A stretch of 64,000 bases of DNA from Candidatus Freyarchaeota archaeon (GCA_030587365.1 JAUQZE010000006.1:95833-159832), one strand, 5' to 3'; positions 1-9,629 are shown, counted from the stretch's first letter. Translations and numbers: made by a program. The notes: generated from the letters alone by a model not told the origin.

Positions 1-568
1 TATACATGCAAGGCGGCTTAAAGGAACCACCATCCGCTGTAATCTAGATTTTTAATCGGTTTTGCAATGATTGCAAAGCTGGTTTCATTTGCTTTTTCTC
101 TTTGCGTCGTGAAAATAAGTGACAGACGACGTTTTGATGGTGGAACTGATGTATGTTTTTGGTGAGTTCAAAATCTTAATTAGTGTCGTTTTTACCATAT
201 CATTAAATATAAGCTTAAAGTTTCGATGAGCCGTCTATTGTTGAAGTAAATATATGAAAAGGGTATGTAACTGTTGAAGGGAAAAGTGTATAAATATATA
301 TTTTTCCTGTAATGAAGAAGCCCTCGATACAAGTATAGAAGCCGCAAACAAGCAAGAGGAAGAGAAACTCCCCTACATATATGTACCTTTAAACGACTAT
401 TTTTTCCAGATTAAGCTTAAATCTCGTATTACGACTTTTTTAAGTGAAACCCTCCCAAAGAAGAATCTAAGGGAACTGCCCGCCATTCGTAGCAAGCAAG
501 CTCACCCTCCGGCAAGCTCTACGACACGAACACTCAAAAACAAGACCAAAAAGTGGTGGAAAAAGAAA
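1..568. other. Upstream region without a clear gene
   Basis: No complete gene is seen here. From 278 to 568 the frame of the downstream tnpB stays open but contains no ATG, GTG or TTG, so it is either a fused gene remnant or chance. The first 277 bases are AT-rich with stops in the frames checked. The left end of the tnpB element must lie somewhere in this stretch, but no second copy exists in the window to define it. Confidence 0.4.
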
Positions 569-1866
569 ATGAACAATAACCACAAATGGGGCTCCAGCGG
601 CGAGAAACGTACCATCACCTGGGAGTATGAGCCGCCGCCAGAACTCCTGCAGTACCTCAAGGATATGCAGGAAGCACTACGCTACGCGTTACAGGCAGCA
701 TACCTAAAAGCAACCCGAAACAAACAGCATAAAATACCCTCCCCCATAGAACTGCGGCGCATGATCAAAGAATGGTTCTACTCACGTTACCAGTACGCCC
801 GCCACCACATCAACCCGGTTTGCAAATCGGCGGTAGCTCTGCTCAAATCTTACCGTAAAAACCACCACGGACAGCTCCGCATCCCCACAGTGAAAAAGTT
901 AGCCGTACGCATCGACGCTGAACTCTTCAAACTGGTCGAAGGTCAGCTCCGCGTCACCCTGCAACCCTTCAGTTACGCTTGGATACCAGTAAACACCGTC
1001 CACAAAAGGTACAAGGACTACTGTCACGGACGGGTCTCCGAGGTGCTGCTTACCGAGAGAAAAGTCTGCCTCACCTTTGTAATCGGCTCCGGGAACAAGC
1101 CCCTCGGCGCACGGTTTGTGGCTTGCGACCTCAACTTCACCACCATAGACTCCACAACTGCCGTAAAAGACGCCCAGGGTACCGTTCATCTTGAAGCAGC
1201 ATCAACAGAGCCGCTGCACAGAATTACCCAGATCCAAAACGTTTTTTCGCGGAGAAGACGCCGACTACAGCTTCACATCCCGAATCCGCAGAAACGGGCG
1301 CGAAAACTCAGGGAAACCAGAAACCGGCAGCGACACCGCGTGATAGATGCGCTTCACAAGCTGACCACTCAAACAGTGCGCAAAAACCAGGACACCGCCT
1401 TCATTTTCGAACGCCTCACAGGTATAAGGAAAAATGGGCGAAGAGAGGCTAACAGGGGCAAGAAGTTTCGAACCCAGCTGAACCGCTGGCCCTACCGCTT
1501 GTATCAGCGGTTGGTGGAGTACAAGTCTTCTCAGCGGACTCTTTACGTGAACCCACGGGGGACTTCCTCCCGATGTCCCGTCTGTGGTGAAAACCTGAAG
1601 CACCCAGCGTGGGGGATAAGTAGCTGCGAAACCTGCGGCGTGGACTACCACCGGGACAGGCTCGCCAGTCTGGCGATACTCTGTGGCGGTCTGCGTCTGT
1701 GCGGCTCCCCGTTTACCGTGAGTGCGGACGCCTCTTGGCCGATGTTGAAGAATGAATACCTGTACGCTGGCGGCGCGCCTGACGCTGCCAGAGCGGGTTG
1801 GACTGAGCCGGCTAACGCTCCGAATGGAAACGCCGTATAGAAATATACACATTTCCAGAAACGGCT
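440..1866 (+). mobile_element. IS605-type element carrying tnpB only
   Basis: The right edge is placed near 1866 by comparison with the decayed copy on the minus strand at 40561-40875. The two sequences match through the tnpB stop region and a shared AGAAACGGC block, then diverge. The left edge is a guess. The right end lies only about 20 bp from the nreA start codon, so the element separates nreA from its original promoter. Confidence 0.5.
569..1840 (+). CDS. tnpB: IS605-family TnpB (OrfB), RuvC nuclease
   Basis: This is a 423-residue TnpB, the RNA-guided nuclease of IS200/IS605-type elements that promotes retention of the element in the genome. The RuvC triad looks complete: Asp187 (in CDLNF), Glu281 (in IFERL) and Asp363 (in YHRDR). 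A zinc ribbon between the last two is formed by Cys336/Cys339 and Cys353/Cys356. The N-terminal part is basic and helical. No TnpA transposase lies nearby, so the element would need help in trans. The last 45 or so residues (rich in Gly, Ala and Pro) are encoded by the right end, where the guide RNA of such elements is normally produced. GC content is clearly higher than in neighbouring genes, which fits transfer. ATG 569 is the first usable start. Confidence 0.88.
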   Translation: MNNNHKWGSSGEKRTITWEYEPPPELLQYLKDMQEALRYALQAAYLKATRNKQHKIPSPIELRRMIKEWFYSRYQYARHHINPVCKSAVALLKSYRKNHHGQLRIPTVKKLAVRIDAELFKLVEGQLRVTLQPFSYAWIPVNTVHKRYKDYCHGRVSEVLLTERKVCLTFVIGSGNKPLGARFVACDLNFTTIDSTTAVKDAQGTVHLEAASTEPLHRITQIQNVFSRRRRRLQLHIPNPQKRARKLRETRNRQRHRVIDALHKLTTQTVRKNQDTAFIFERLTGIRKNGRREANRGKKFRTQLNRWPYRLYQRLVEYKSSQRTLYVNPRGTSSRCPVCGENLKHPAWGISSCETCGVDYHRDRLASLAILCGGLRLCGSPFTVSADASWPMLKNEYLYAGGAPDAARAGWTEPANAPNGNAV

Positions 1867-1885
1867 GTTTGAGGATAAGAGACAG

Positions 1886-2207
1886 ATGGTAAGACCCAAT
1901 TTTACCAAGGAAATATGTGTGATTTGTAAGGGTTCAAGGCTATTATGTGGGAAACCGAAATGCCCAATCCTGTTAAAACAGTATGCGGCTATACCGATTA
2001 AGCGTCTTACGTTTTCTAAAGAAATATTGGGTTCGTCTCCTCCCTCCTTCTTTGTTGGTCACCAAAAGTATCCTAATGTACTCGCGGGGCCAATGATTCC
2101 TCCGATAACCGGTGAAGACAGCGCAATTTTGGATGATGTGGACCGGCGATGGTTCGGAAAAACCATAGATGAGATAGTAAACTATAGGATGATGTTGGTC
2201 AGAACCT
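1886..2207 (+). pseudogene. nreA: NreA, 5' fragment (gene split by insertion)
   Basis: This is the N-terminal part of the archaeal DNA-repair protein NreA. It shows the family's zinc-like start (Cys12, Cys15, then LLCG and KCP) followed by the conserved GSSPPSFFVG and GPMIPP segments. The reading frame follows NreA through MMLVRT and then runs into the inserted element at 2207/2208. Genuine NreA sequence resumes at 3679 with SFRVNVKK. Joining 1886-2207 to 3679-4604 restores an open frame of 415 codons plus stop, the usual NreA length. A GAGG sequence lies about 11 nt before the ATG. As it stands, translation adds about 54 element-encoded residues and stops near 2371, so this copy is probably non-functional. 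Confidence 0.85.
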
Positions 2208-3678
2208 GGTCACCAAAACTTAACATATCTTCACATGGAAACATGGTAAGTTGGTTTTCAAGCTCTCCAAGAAGGAAAGCCCCCGGATACCAGGAATTTC
2301 CAAGTAGCCTCCATTGCACGCGACGGCAACTTCATCGTGCACCAAGCCTTTATCCTGGTGCAGGGCGGTAAGCCCGCTTCCCGCACTTAGCCTGCGTCTC
2401 AGACTTCCAACGCCCTCATTTGACGCGACACCGTGTGGGAAACAATTCTCATCCAATAAAGAGGATGAGCTTAAAGTTTTGAAGCCCTCGTTATCTAAGA
2501 CTTTGAGCGCAAAAGCGGCGGCGGCGCACTTGTGCACATCCAGCCCAACCTTTGGGGAGAGTTTCTCGCCGAGCTTTGTGGTGTAGGCTTCGCTGCGCTC
2601 CACAGCGCCGCACTTAGCTTCCAAAATTGAGCCGAGTTTGCGGTGGGGGATGCGCTTCACCTTCCGGTTCGCACGGTGATATTTGGAGCTGAAACGTTGC
2701 GTGTTCAGCTTGCCGTAAACAACACTTGCATGGTAATGTTCAGCGATGTTTCTTACCTTGTTCGCGGTTTTGTACAAGAGGTTGTTCGTTTTGTTGGTTG
2801 AGGCGTGCTGCACCTCGTGACAGTTTATTTTCCCCACTGCCAGAACGCGGTTCTTTTCAGCAACAGCGAAGTCTATGTGGCCAGCGTTCACGTCCAGCGT
2901 CATAAAACGCTCCGGTTTAGGTTTTTGGGACTGTTCAGCCTCCTCTTCTGCAAGTAGCTCGACGGTTATCCGCACATCGTATCCCCGATTGTCGTCCCTC
3001 CGCTTGAGCACAATAGTGTACGGGAACCTTCCGTCAAGAAGCAGTTGCTCATGCCGCTTAAGATACTTCTCAGGAATGAAGATTTCGGGGTAGATCCAGC
3101 GTTCGTTTGGCCGGTCTACGGTGGGAGTGTTTATGCGGAGTGTGAATGTGTTTCCCTCTTTTGTGATTCGGGTGTTGAGGTTTCCTTTCTTTGTTTTGTC
3201 GCCTCGGGAGATGATTAGTGAGTTTCGGCGTTTCTTGTACTCTTCAGCCGTGATTTTGCCCTGCTCTCGTAGTCGCTGGAGTTTGAGGCCGCCGAAGGTT
3301 GCGTGTGGGGGGAGGTTTTCTATGGAGTGGTGTGCGTCTTTGGCGTAGCGGGAATTTAGCCCCATCTGTTCCTGAAGCAGGCGTTCAATCTCCGCCTTCG
3401 GGGCGTCCCTCTGTTTTAGGGTGTATGCTCTGCGTCTGGCGTTGCCGAAGCGGCGGAAGAGGTTCTTGAGTTGTGTTTGGTCTTTTTGGTTTATTTTCGT
3501 GATGATGGCGGGGATGGTTAGTTTGGACATGGGTTTCTCCTTCGTTACCTTAACGATTTTTTGCCCTCTGTTTCTCTTTAGTGTAGTATCAGGTATTTGA
3601 AGCGTCCTTCAGGTTTCATCGGCTTTAATTTGTGAAGCTTTTAAGATATATAGTGTTATCGGCAACTGTTGCGTACCT
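2208..3678 (-). mobile_element. IS605-type element inserted in nreA
   Basis: This is an insertion of about 1,471 bp that splits nreA. The tetranucleotide ACCT is present at both junctions (2204-2207 and 3675-3678), so the exact edges can shift by up to 4 bp. Only one gene, a TnpB-related protein on the minus strand, is carried. A GC-rich right-end segment including AAAGCCCCCGG lies near 2277. There is no target duplication beyond the 4-bp ambiguity, as expected for IS605-type elements. Confidence 0.8.
2220..3530 (-). CDS. tnpB: TnpB-related protein of IS605 type (RuvC-like, altered site II)
   Basis: This 436-residue protein belongs to the TnpB-related subfamily marked by LDVNAGHIDF, VVYGKLNTQ, RSEAYTTK and LDVHKCAAA. 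Asp213 (RuvC-I) and Asp331 (RuvC-III) are present. The position expected to hold the RuvC-II Glu is Gly273 (VVYGKL), and the usual four-Cys zinc ribbon is absent. This may be a subfamily trait rather than decay, since the frame is otherwise intact. The last 75 or so residues are Ser/Gly-rich and are encoded by the element's right end. It is the only gene of the element interrupting nreA. Base composition is richer in GC than the host genes around it. Confidence 0.8.
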   Translation of the reverse strand: MSKLTIPAIITKINQKDQTQLKNLFRRFGNARRRAYTLKQRDAPKAEIERLLQEQMGLNSRYAKDAHHSIENLPPHATFGGLKLQRLREQGKITAEEYKKRRNSLIISRGDKTKKGNLNTRITKEGNTFTLRINTPTVDRPNERWIYPEIFIPEKYLKRHEQLLLDGRFPYTIVLKRRDDNRGYDVRITVELLAEEEAEQSQKPKPERFMTLDVNAGHIDFAVAEKNRVLAVGKINCHEVQHASTNKTNNLLYKTANKVRNIAEHYHASVVYGKLNTQRFSSKYHRANRKVKRIPHRKLGSILEAKCGAVERSEAYTTKLGEKLSPKVGLDVHKCAAAAFALKVLDNEGFKTLSSSSLLDENCFPHGVASNEGVGSLRRRLSAGSGLTALHQDKGLVHDEVAVACNGGYLEIPGIRGLSFLESLKTNLPCFHVKIC

Positions 3679-4604
3679 CCTTTAGAGTAAATGTAAAGAA
3701 AACTTATGAAAACCGACTTTTGGCAACGGGTCAGGAGATAGCTATGGCTGCTAAACCCGTGGATGCGGAAGCGGTTTTAGAAAAAGAACCCAAAATAAGG
3801 ATAGAGTTTGACAGTCACTCTCAACCCATGGGTCCCACAGCACCTGTTAAGAATATATTTTTGGCGAGTGAACCCTTCGTCCCCAGAAGAGTTGATTCCA
3901 TAGTATCAGGTACTGATCTGAAAGCCGTGGATGCGGTGGCTGAACTTTATTCCAACGGTTTTTCGGTAAACTACATTCATAGGCTTCTATCATCTGGTCT
4001 GTTGGGAGTTTCAAAGAGTAGAAAACTTGTACCGACAAGATGGTCCATAACAGCAACGGACGATATATCAAGCAAAGTACTGGTCGAAGAAATAAAAGAC
4101 TATCCCCAGTTAGGGGAATGCTTGGTTTTTAGGGAAAGTTATCTTGACAACCATTTCATAATACTGATGATGCCTAGAGTTTGGAGTTTTGAACAGCTAG
4201 AGACGTGGTTCCCAGGCAGTGCGTGGTTATCCAAGGGATACAAGCCCGTTATTGTACAAGACCACGAATTTTACAATGGCAGAAATAGTTACGCCTCAAG
4301 GGTTGCGGGTGCCTACTACGCCGCCCGCCTAGCTGTAGCGGAGTACCTTTCACGAATCAGACGACAAGCATCAATCATAGTTTTTAGAGAGGTTCATCCG
4401 GGGTACATATTACCGCTGGGCGTTTGGGTTATAAGAGAAACTGTAAGAAACGCCGTGAGGAAGAATCCCTTAAAATTTACCAGCCTAGAGGAGTCTATTC
4501 AATACATTAAAAATAACTTGCAAATACCTTGGAAAAAATGGGAAAGGACCAGCCAACTCTTAAAATTCCTCAGCACTCAAAAAACCATAGACAGCTTCCT
4601 CTAA
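3675..4604 (+). pseudogene. nreA: NreA, 3' fragment with C-terminal PIP box
   Basis: This is the C-terminal two thirds of NreA, resuming at the insertion junction. Family hallmarks include the segment SKSRKLVPTRWSITATDD and a helical middle region. The extreme C-terminus reads QKTIDSFL, a PCNA-interacting (PIP) box of the QxxIxxF type, as known for NreA proteins, which act in DNA-damage repair with PCNA. A TTG at 3669 could in principle restart translation, but no ribosome site precedes it. Apart from the insertion, no stop or frameshift is seen, so the disruption looks recent and precise excision would restore the gene. Confidence 0.85.
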
Positions 4605-4756
4605 AAATTAGAATCACGCGTAGTTATTTAATTGGTTGTAGAACCTTTTTGTTAGAATAACTTTTAATTAATTTTGGATATTTGTATTTACTAGTTTTCG
4701 CAAAAACGGATAGAATATTGGGCAAAGTAGTAATAAACTCTTAAAGGGCGCTGTGA

Positions 4757-6007
4757 ATGACTAAGATTTCTTTGAATTACGGAACTAAAAAGATAGTTGC
4801 AGAGATTCCGGATAGCAACTATTCTGGAATGCTAGAAGTAAATGAACCAAGTGGGATGAAAGACCCAGAAGCCGGGATACTTCGATGTCTGCGAAAGCCC
4901 ATAAATTGCCAGCCGTTGAATCGTATGGCTCGCCCCGGAGACAGAGTAGCAATTGTTGTCAATGACCATACAAGACCATCCCCCACCAGAATCATTCTCC
5001 CACCAGTTCTAGAGGAGTTAAAAGGGGCGGGAATCATTAAAGATAATGTAAACATCATTTTTGGATGTGGAACACACAGAAAGGTAAAAGAACAAGAGGC
5101 AAAAAATCTATTGGGGGAAGCGATAGCTGAGGAAATCGAGTGGACGAGCCACGACTGTGAAGCTGAAGACCTAGTTTACTTGGGAACCACATCTCGCGGA
5201 ACTAGAGTCGCAATTAACCCTCTGGTCTCTAAAGCAGACCTAAAAATATTAACCGGAGACATATGCTATCACTTCTTCGCCGGATACGGAGGAGGGAGAA
5301 AAAGCATCCTTCCGGCAGTTGCATCTAAAGATGCGATTATAAAAAACCATAGCATGATTACGGATCCTAAATCGGAAATAGGGGTTCTTGAGGGAAATCC
5401 AATCCACGAGGACATGGTTGAAGGCGCCAAATTCGCTAACCCTAACATCATAGTAAACACAGTTCAGAATACTGGAAAAGAGGTCATAGGGGCATTCTGC
5501 GGAGAATTGGAAGCCGCCTTTTTGAAAGGGGTAAACCTTTTAGATAGAATATACAGGGTCAAGAGCGATAAAGCAGACATTGTAATAGTGAGTGCGGGAG
5601 GCTACCCTAAAGACATAGACTTGTACCAAGCCTACAAGGCGATTCACAATGCTTTACCAATAATCAACAACCACGGCATCATAATTTTCGTAGCCGAGTG
5701 CAGAGAAGGCGCAGGAAACAAAGTATTCGAAGAATGGATGAAAAGGTATGCCACAGCCGAACAGATGAAGAAACAACTCGAACAAAACTTTATTATGGGA
5801 GCACACAAAGCCTACTACCTCACGAAAGCCCTCCAAAAAGCAAGAATTTACATGATTACAGAAATACCTTCAAAAGAGCTGGAAAAAGTTTACAGAATAA
5901 TCCCAGTAAAGTCTGTAGAGGAAGCCCTCGAAGATGTATTCAACACGATGAAAAAGGGCGCTAAAATAAAGGTAATACCCTATGGCTCATCAGTTCTTGC
6001 AAGTTAA
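4757..6007 (+). CDS. larA: LarA-like nickel-pincer racemase
   Basis: This 416-residue protein belongs to the lactate racemase (LarA) family, which interconverts 2-hydroxyacid enantiomers with a nickel-pincer nucleotide. The expected active residues are all there: His107 (CGTHRK), His172 and Lys182 (YHFFAGYGGGRKS; the Lys carries the cofactor) and His198 (KNHSMI). The DHTRPSP loop of the N-terminal domain is also present. No larB, larC or larE genes for cofactor synthesis lie nearby, so cofactor would be made elsewhere. Many archaeal LarA homologues act on substrates other than lactate, so the substrate is left open. It is a single gene on its own strand. Confidence 0.85.
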   Translation: MTKISLNYGTKKIVAEIPDSNYSGMLEVNEPSGMKDPEAGILRCLRKPINCQPLNRMARPGDRVAIVVNDHTRPSPTRIILPPVLEELKGAGIIKDNVNIIFGCGTHRKVKEQEAKNLLGEAIAEEIEWTSHDCEAEDLVYLGTTSRGTRVAINPLVSKADLKILTGDICYHFFAGYGGGRKSILPAVASKDAIIKNHSMITDPKSEIGVLEGNPIHEDMVEGAKFANPNIIVNTVQNTGKEVIGAFCGELEAAFLKGVNLLDRIYRVKSDKADIVIVSAGGYPKDIDLYQAYKAIHNALPIINNHGIIIFVAECREGAGNKVFEEWMKRYATAEQMKKQLEQNFIMGAHKAYYLTKALQKARIYMITEIPSKELEKVYRIIPVKSVEEALEDVFNTMKKGAKIKVIPYGSSVLAS

Positions 6008-6111
6008 CGTTTTGGAATATTTTATTCTATCCACCGCTCATGTATAGAAGAAGTTTTGCATGTGCATCCTTTTGGGAGTGAGGTTTCTTAATTTATTTAT
6101 GAACTAATAAA

Positions 6112-7404
6112 TTAGAATAATGAGAAATTCCAGCCTATGAGGGGAATAGTTATTGCAAGTATAAACATCATAACTATGAATATTATTTTTCTAGAAGCTG
6201 TTAGGGGAGAAACATCGTCCAAAGCTCCAGGATGTCCCGCCCTTCTAAGTGAAACTAACGCTAATACAGCTACAGCAATAAATATCCAGCTAATAGTTAT
6301 CATTATAATTACTACGATTATGGAAGCAATATAATGTGCACGTCTACTCAGAAACGCACGAAACATGTGTCCGCCATCAAGCATGCCAGCTGGAGCCAAA
6401 TTTAGAGCCGTAACAAAAAAACCTATCCAAGTAGCCAAATACAGAGGATTAAAGGCAAAGTCAATAAATGCGGTTTCCGGTCTTAACAGAAGCCTGAGAA
6501 TCGAAAAGAGTAACGGTTCTTTAAATAGACTTTGACCAATGAGTAGGTAAGGAAAATATCCGGAATTCAACAAGAGTTGACCGAGTACAAACGCTATTGC
6601 TGGTGAAGTATTATATACATTTAACAGAAAATTAAGCACGAATAAATTAAGCTGGAACTCCAATTGGTACATCTCATAAAGTACGTTTGGGTAAATTAGT
6701 GGCATAAATTTAATTGATAAAACTGCCACAAAAAGAGCGATTATAAAACCAGATACAGGACCCATCAGACCTAGATCAAATAAGTTATCCCTGTTGACGG
6801 AAGGGCTTCTCTGAAATATCACCGCCCCAAAAGTGCCAAAAGGAATAGGGGGAGGAGCGGGTATGAAAAAAGGTAGAGAAGCCTCAATACCTCTTTTTTT
6901 GGAAGCAAGGTAGTGCCCCAATTCATGGGTTCCAAGTATTGAAAGCAGAGCTACGGTAAAACCAACAATTAATAGAGAAGGGTCGGTGTACCATCCATAC
7001 CAAGGTCCAGATATTGAGCTTACTAGTACACCAAAAGAATTGTAATCGTTTACCCACCAGTATCCCGCATAGGTTACCGTGCAAATTGTAGCAATTAGAA
7101 AAGCGAGATTCCACACTGGTCCTTTACGTTTACCCTCCTCCATCTTCGGAAAAACTTTTAGGGCGAGCAGCTGTTTTCCGTTTTCATCTTCTGGAGAGGG
7201 AGTCAATTTATATTCGCGTTTGAGCTGGGATGAGTAGCGTAGAACCGCAAAGATGTTATATATTTTCAGCTTTTCCACTAATCTCTGGAACGGGGCCTTC
7301 GTTTCTTGGTTTGAGGGTAGGAGGAATACTGGTGTTCCATCCACGTCCATGTAGTATTCTGAGACTGTGAATTCTGTTTGAATTATTCTTCTTAGTTCTT
7401 CCAA
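6112..7404 (-). CDS. Site-2 protease family membrane metalloprotease (copy 1)
   Basis: This is an M50-type intramembrane zinc protease of 430 residues. A soluble N-terminal domain of about 110 residues is followed by several membrane segments. The zinc site HELGH is at residues 160-164, and the third ligand motif MLDGGH lies in a later membrane segment. The start is TTG 7404. The downstream-facing C-terminal half has at least three more hydrophobic segments. The closest plant analogues are EGY-type proteases. The neighbour at 7536-8837 is a clear paralogue in the same orientation, separated by about 130 bp, so the pair arose by tandem duplication. The substrate is unknown. Confidence 0.85.
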   Translation of the reverse strand: MEELRRIIQTEFTVSEYYMDVDGTPVFLLPSNQETKAPFQRLVEKLKIYNIFAVLRYSSQLKREYKLTPSPEDENGKQLLALKVFPKMEEGKRKGPVWNLAFLIATICTVTYAGYWWVNDYNSFGVLVSSISGPWYGWYTDPSLLIVGFTVALLSILGTHELGHYLASKKRGIEASLPFFIPAPPPIPFGTFGAVIFQRSPSVNRDNLFDLGLMGPVSGFIIALFVAVLSIKFMPLIYPNVLYEMYQLEFQLNLFVLNFLLNVYNTSPAIAFVLGQLLLNSGYFPYLLIGQSLFKEPLLFSILRLLLRPETAFIDFAFNPLYLATWIGFFVTALNLAPAGMLDGGHMFRAFLSRRAHYIASIIVVIIMITISWIFIAVAVLALVSLRRAGHPGALDDVSPLTASRKIIFIVMMFILAITIPLIGWNFSLF

Positions 7405-7535
7405 GCTTAATGGCAGTTCTTCACTGTTAGCCGTCGTTGCTCCGACCTAAAAGATTTGGTTGTCTACAAGGTTGATTTTATTTAAAAAAGTTTCTTAAAG
7501 AAAGTGTGTAGAAATGAGTGACAGCCCATTTGAGT

Positions 7536-8837
7536 TTAGAATAGGTAGCCCCAGCCCAGCGGAGGTATTGTAAGTGCGGCGATTATTATCATGCCTGCAA
7601 AGACAGCTATTTTCCATTTTGCTATTGGTGAAACATCATCAAGTGCTCCGGGGTGACCGCCTCTCGGACTCATAAGTAAAACCAAAATTGCCATAAGAAT
7701 ATAAGCATCGCTGATAAGTATCATAGCTCCCGCAGCTATAATGGATGCGATAGCATGTTGCCTCTGACTCAGGAAGGATCGAGCTATGTGGCCTCCGTCC
7801 AGCATTCCTATGGGAAAGATGTTTAGCGCGGTAACCAGCATACCTATCCACGCTACCCAGCTCAGCGGGTGTATGTATATGAGAGTAAGGGGTGGAATTG
7901 GTCTTAATAATGACATTAAGAGTTCATAGAGAAGAGGAAACGGGTAAGGGTTTTGGGAAAATAATTGGAATACGCTAGGATAGCCGAGATTTAAAAGAAT
8001 ATAATAGATATTCGGCCCATATGTGGATAGTATCTGTAGTTCGACGCCAACCTGGTAATATAACACTGGGGGATAGACGAGTGGGGATAAGTATATGGAT
8101 AATACTAAAACTATGAGAGTTATTATGAAACCGGTTAGTGGACCCATTAAGCCCAATTCAAAAAGCCTATCACGGTTAATAGTAGGAGTTCTTTGAAAAA
8201 TCACCGCTCCGAATGTTCCAATGGGTGGAAACCCGGGTATGAAGAAGGGCAGCGAAGCCTTTTGACCTCTAATCCTAGAGGTAACATAGTGGCCCATTTC
8301 GTGTAATCCTATAATTGCTAGCAGACTCGCAGTAAATGCGACTATTAGTAAACTTGGGTCACCATACCAATTCCATACGTGGCCTACAAAGGCGCTTAAT
8401 AGTACAGAGGGGTCACCATACAAAGCATAAATGTAGCCCGCGAAGGATCCATACGCAATTCCATAGTAATTGTAGACCTGTGTTCGTCCAAGGCCTGTGT
8501 ATGCTATGGTGAATATTGTGGCGATTAATAATAGAACGTTTGTTATTGGGGGTCTGGTTTTTTTGGGTTCAGGATTTGGGAATATTTTTAGAACTAGTTC
8601 GGTTTCTTCCTTTTCCAGAGGAACATAATCGGTGTATATCTGGTATCTTTGTGGAACCCTTTCTGCTCTTCTCAGCAATGCAAGCAAGTCATATTCTCTG
8701 AGATCTTCTATGAGTTTTTGAAACGGTATCTTGGTGTCTTGAGCTGATGGTAAAATAAATGTTGGGCTGCCGTCTAGCTCCGTGTATGCCTCGAAAACTA
8801 TGAAATGCCTTTCGACAATTCTACGCAAGTCTTCCAA
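7536..8837 (-). CDS. Site-2 protease family membrane metalloprotease (copy 2)
   Basis: This 433-residue paralogue of the preceding protease has the same layout: a soluble N-terminal domain (LRRIVERHF start), HEMGH at 179-183, FGAVIFQRTP after it, and MLDGGH near the C-terminus. It carries a slightly longer loop around residues 130-165, before the zinc site. The start is TTG 8837, and no strong ribosome site is seen. The gene lies upstream of copy 1 on the minus strand; the roughly 130-bp gap suggests either co-transcription or separate promoters. Both copies keep all catalytic motifs, so both are probably active. Confidence 0.85.
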   Translation of the reverse strand: MEDLRRIVERHFIVFEAYTELDGSPTFILPSAQDTKIPFQKLIEDLREYDLLALLRRAERVPQRYQIYTDYVPLEKEETELVLKIFPNPEPKKTRPPITNVLLLIATIFTIAYTGLGRTQVYNYYGIAYGSFAGYIYALYGDPSVLLSAFVGHVWNWYGDPSLLIVAFTASLLAIIGLHEMGHYVTSRIRGQKASLPFFIPGFPPIGTFGAVIFQRTPTINRDRLFELGLMGPLTGFIITLIVLVLSIYLSPLVYPPVLYYQVGVELQILSTYGPNIYYILLNLGYPSVFQLFSQNPYPFPLLYELLMSLLRPIPPLTLIYIHPLSWVAWIGMLVTALNIFPIGMLDGGHIARSFLSQRQHAIASIIAAGAMILISDAYILMAILVLLMSPRGGHPGALDDVSPIAKWKIAVFAGMIIIAALTIPPLGWGYLF

Positions 8838-9134
8838 GTTTAAGGGTGGTTGTCCTTGGTTGTCCGTTTCGTTTCCTTCCTTTGTGACTTTTGTTCTTCT
8901 CTTAAGAATAGTGAGTTAAAAACCTTTCCAACTGGGTAAAATTAATGTCTCTGGTTAAGACTTGAATTCTATTTAACGGAAGTCCGCCTATTTTTTATAT
9001 TGGTTTTTGATTATAGGTTCTTTGCTGGGGGAAAAATTGTTATTTTATTTGTTACGTAAAGATTAAATCTGCTATTTGGTAAGAGATATATCATCTCTTA
9101 TAGGTCTAATTAAAAATATGATTATGGTGATTCT

Positions 9135-9629
9135 TTGGCAAATCAGGACGTTGCTATTAGGTGTGCTGAAATGGAAGATGTTCAGGAAGTAATGAGAATT
9201 AATCACACAACTCTTCCAGAGAATTATCCATATCCCTTCTTTGTTGAGATTCTGAGAAGATATCCTAAATCGTTTATTATTGCTGAGAAGGATGGGGAAA
9301 TAGTGGGCTACATGATGAATAGGATAGAAAAGGGACTGGCAGGCATTTTTACTACTGGCCTTCACCGGGTTAGCAAAGGACATGTGGTTTCTATAGCAGT
9401 TTTGCCAGACCATCGTAGAAAAGGGATAGGTAAAAAACTCATGCTGGAAGGTATGAAGGCAATGAAGGAGTACGGAGCTGAGGAATTTGTGTTGGAATGC
9501 AGAATCACCAATGAATCTGCTTTGGCTATGTATAAGAGTTTAGGATTCACAGTGGTTAGGGAGCTGAGCGGATACTACCACGACGGGGAAAGCGCATATC
9601 TTATGTCTAAAAAAGCGGATAATATGTAA
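9135..9629 (+). CDS. RimI/Ard1-like N-terminal acetyltransferase (GNAT)
   Basis: This is a GNAT protein of 164 residues. It shows the acetyl-CoA loop RRKGIGKKL (motif A), the preceding strand HVVSIAVLP, and NESALAMYKSLGF (motif B), a pattern typical of RimI and archaeal Ard1 enzymes that acetylate protein N-termini. TTG 9135 is the only start in frame and is preceded by GGTGA five bases upstream. It is divergent from the site-2 proteases. The intergenic region holds AT-rich promoter-like sequence only. Confidence 0.8.
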   Translation: MANQDVAIRCAEMEDVQEVMRINHTTLPENYPYPFFVEILRRYPKSFIIAEKDGEIVGYMMNRIEKGLAGIFTTGLHRVSKGHVVSIAVLPDHRRKGIGKKLMLEGMKAMKEYGAEEFVLECRITNESALAMYKSLGFTVVRELSGYYHDGESAYLMSKKADNM

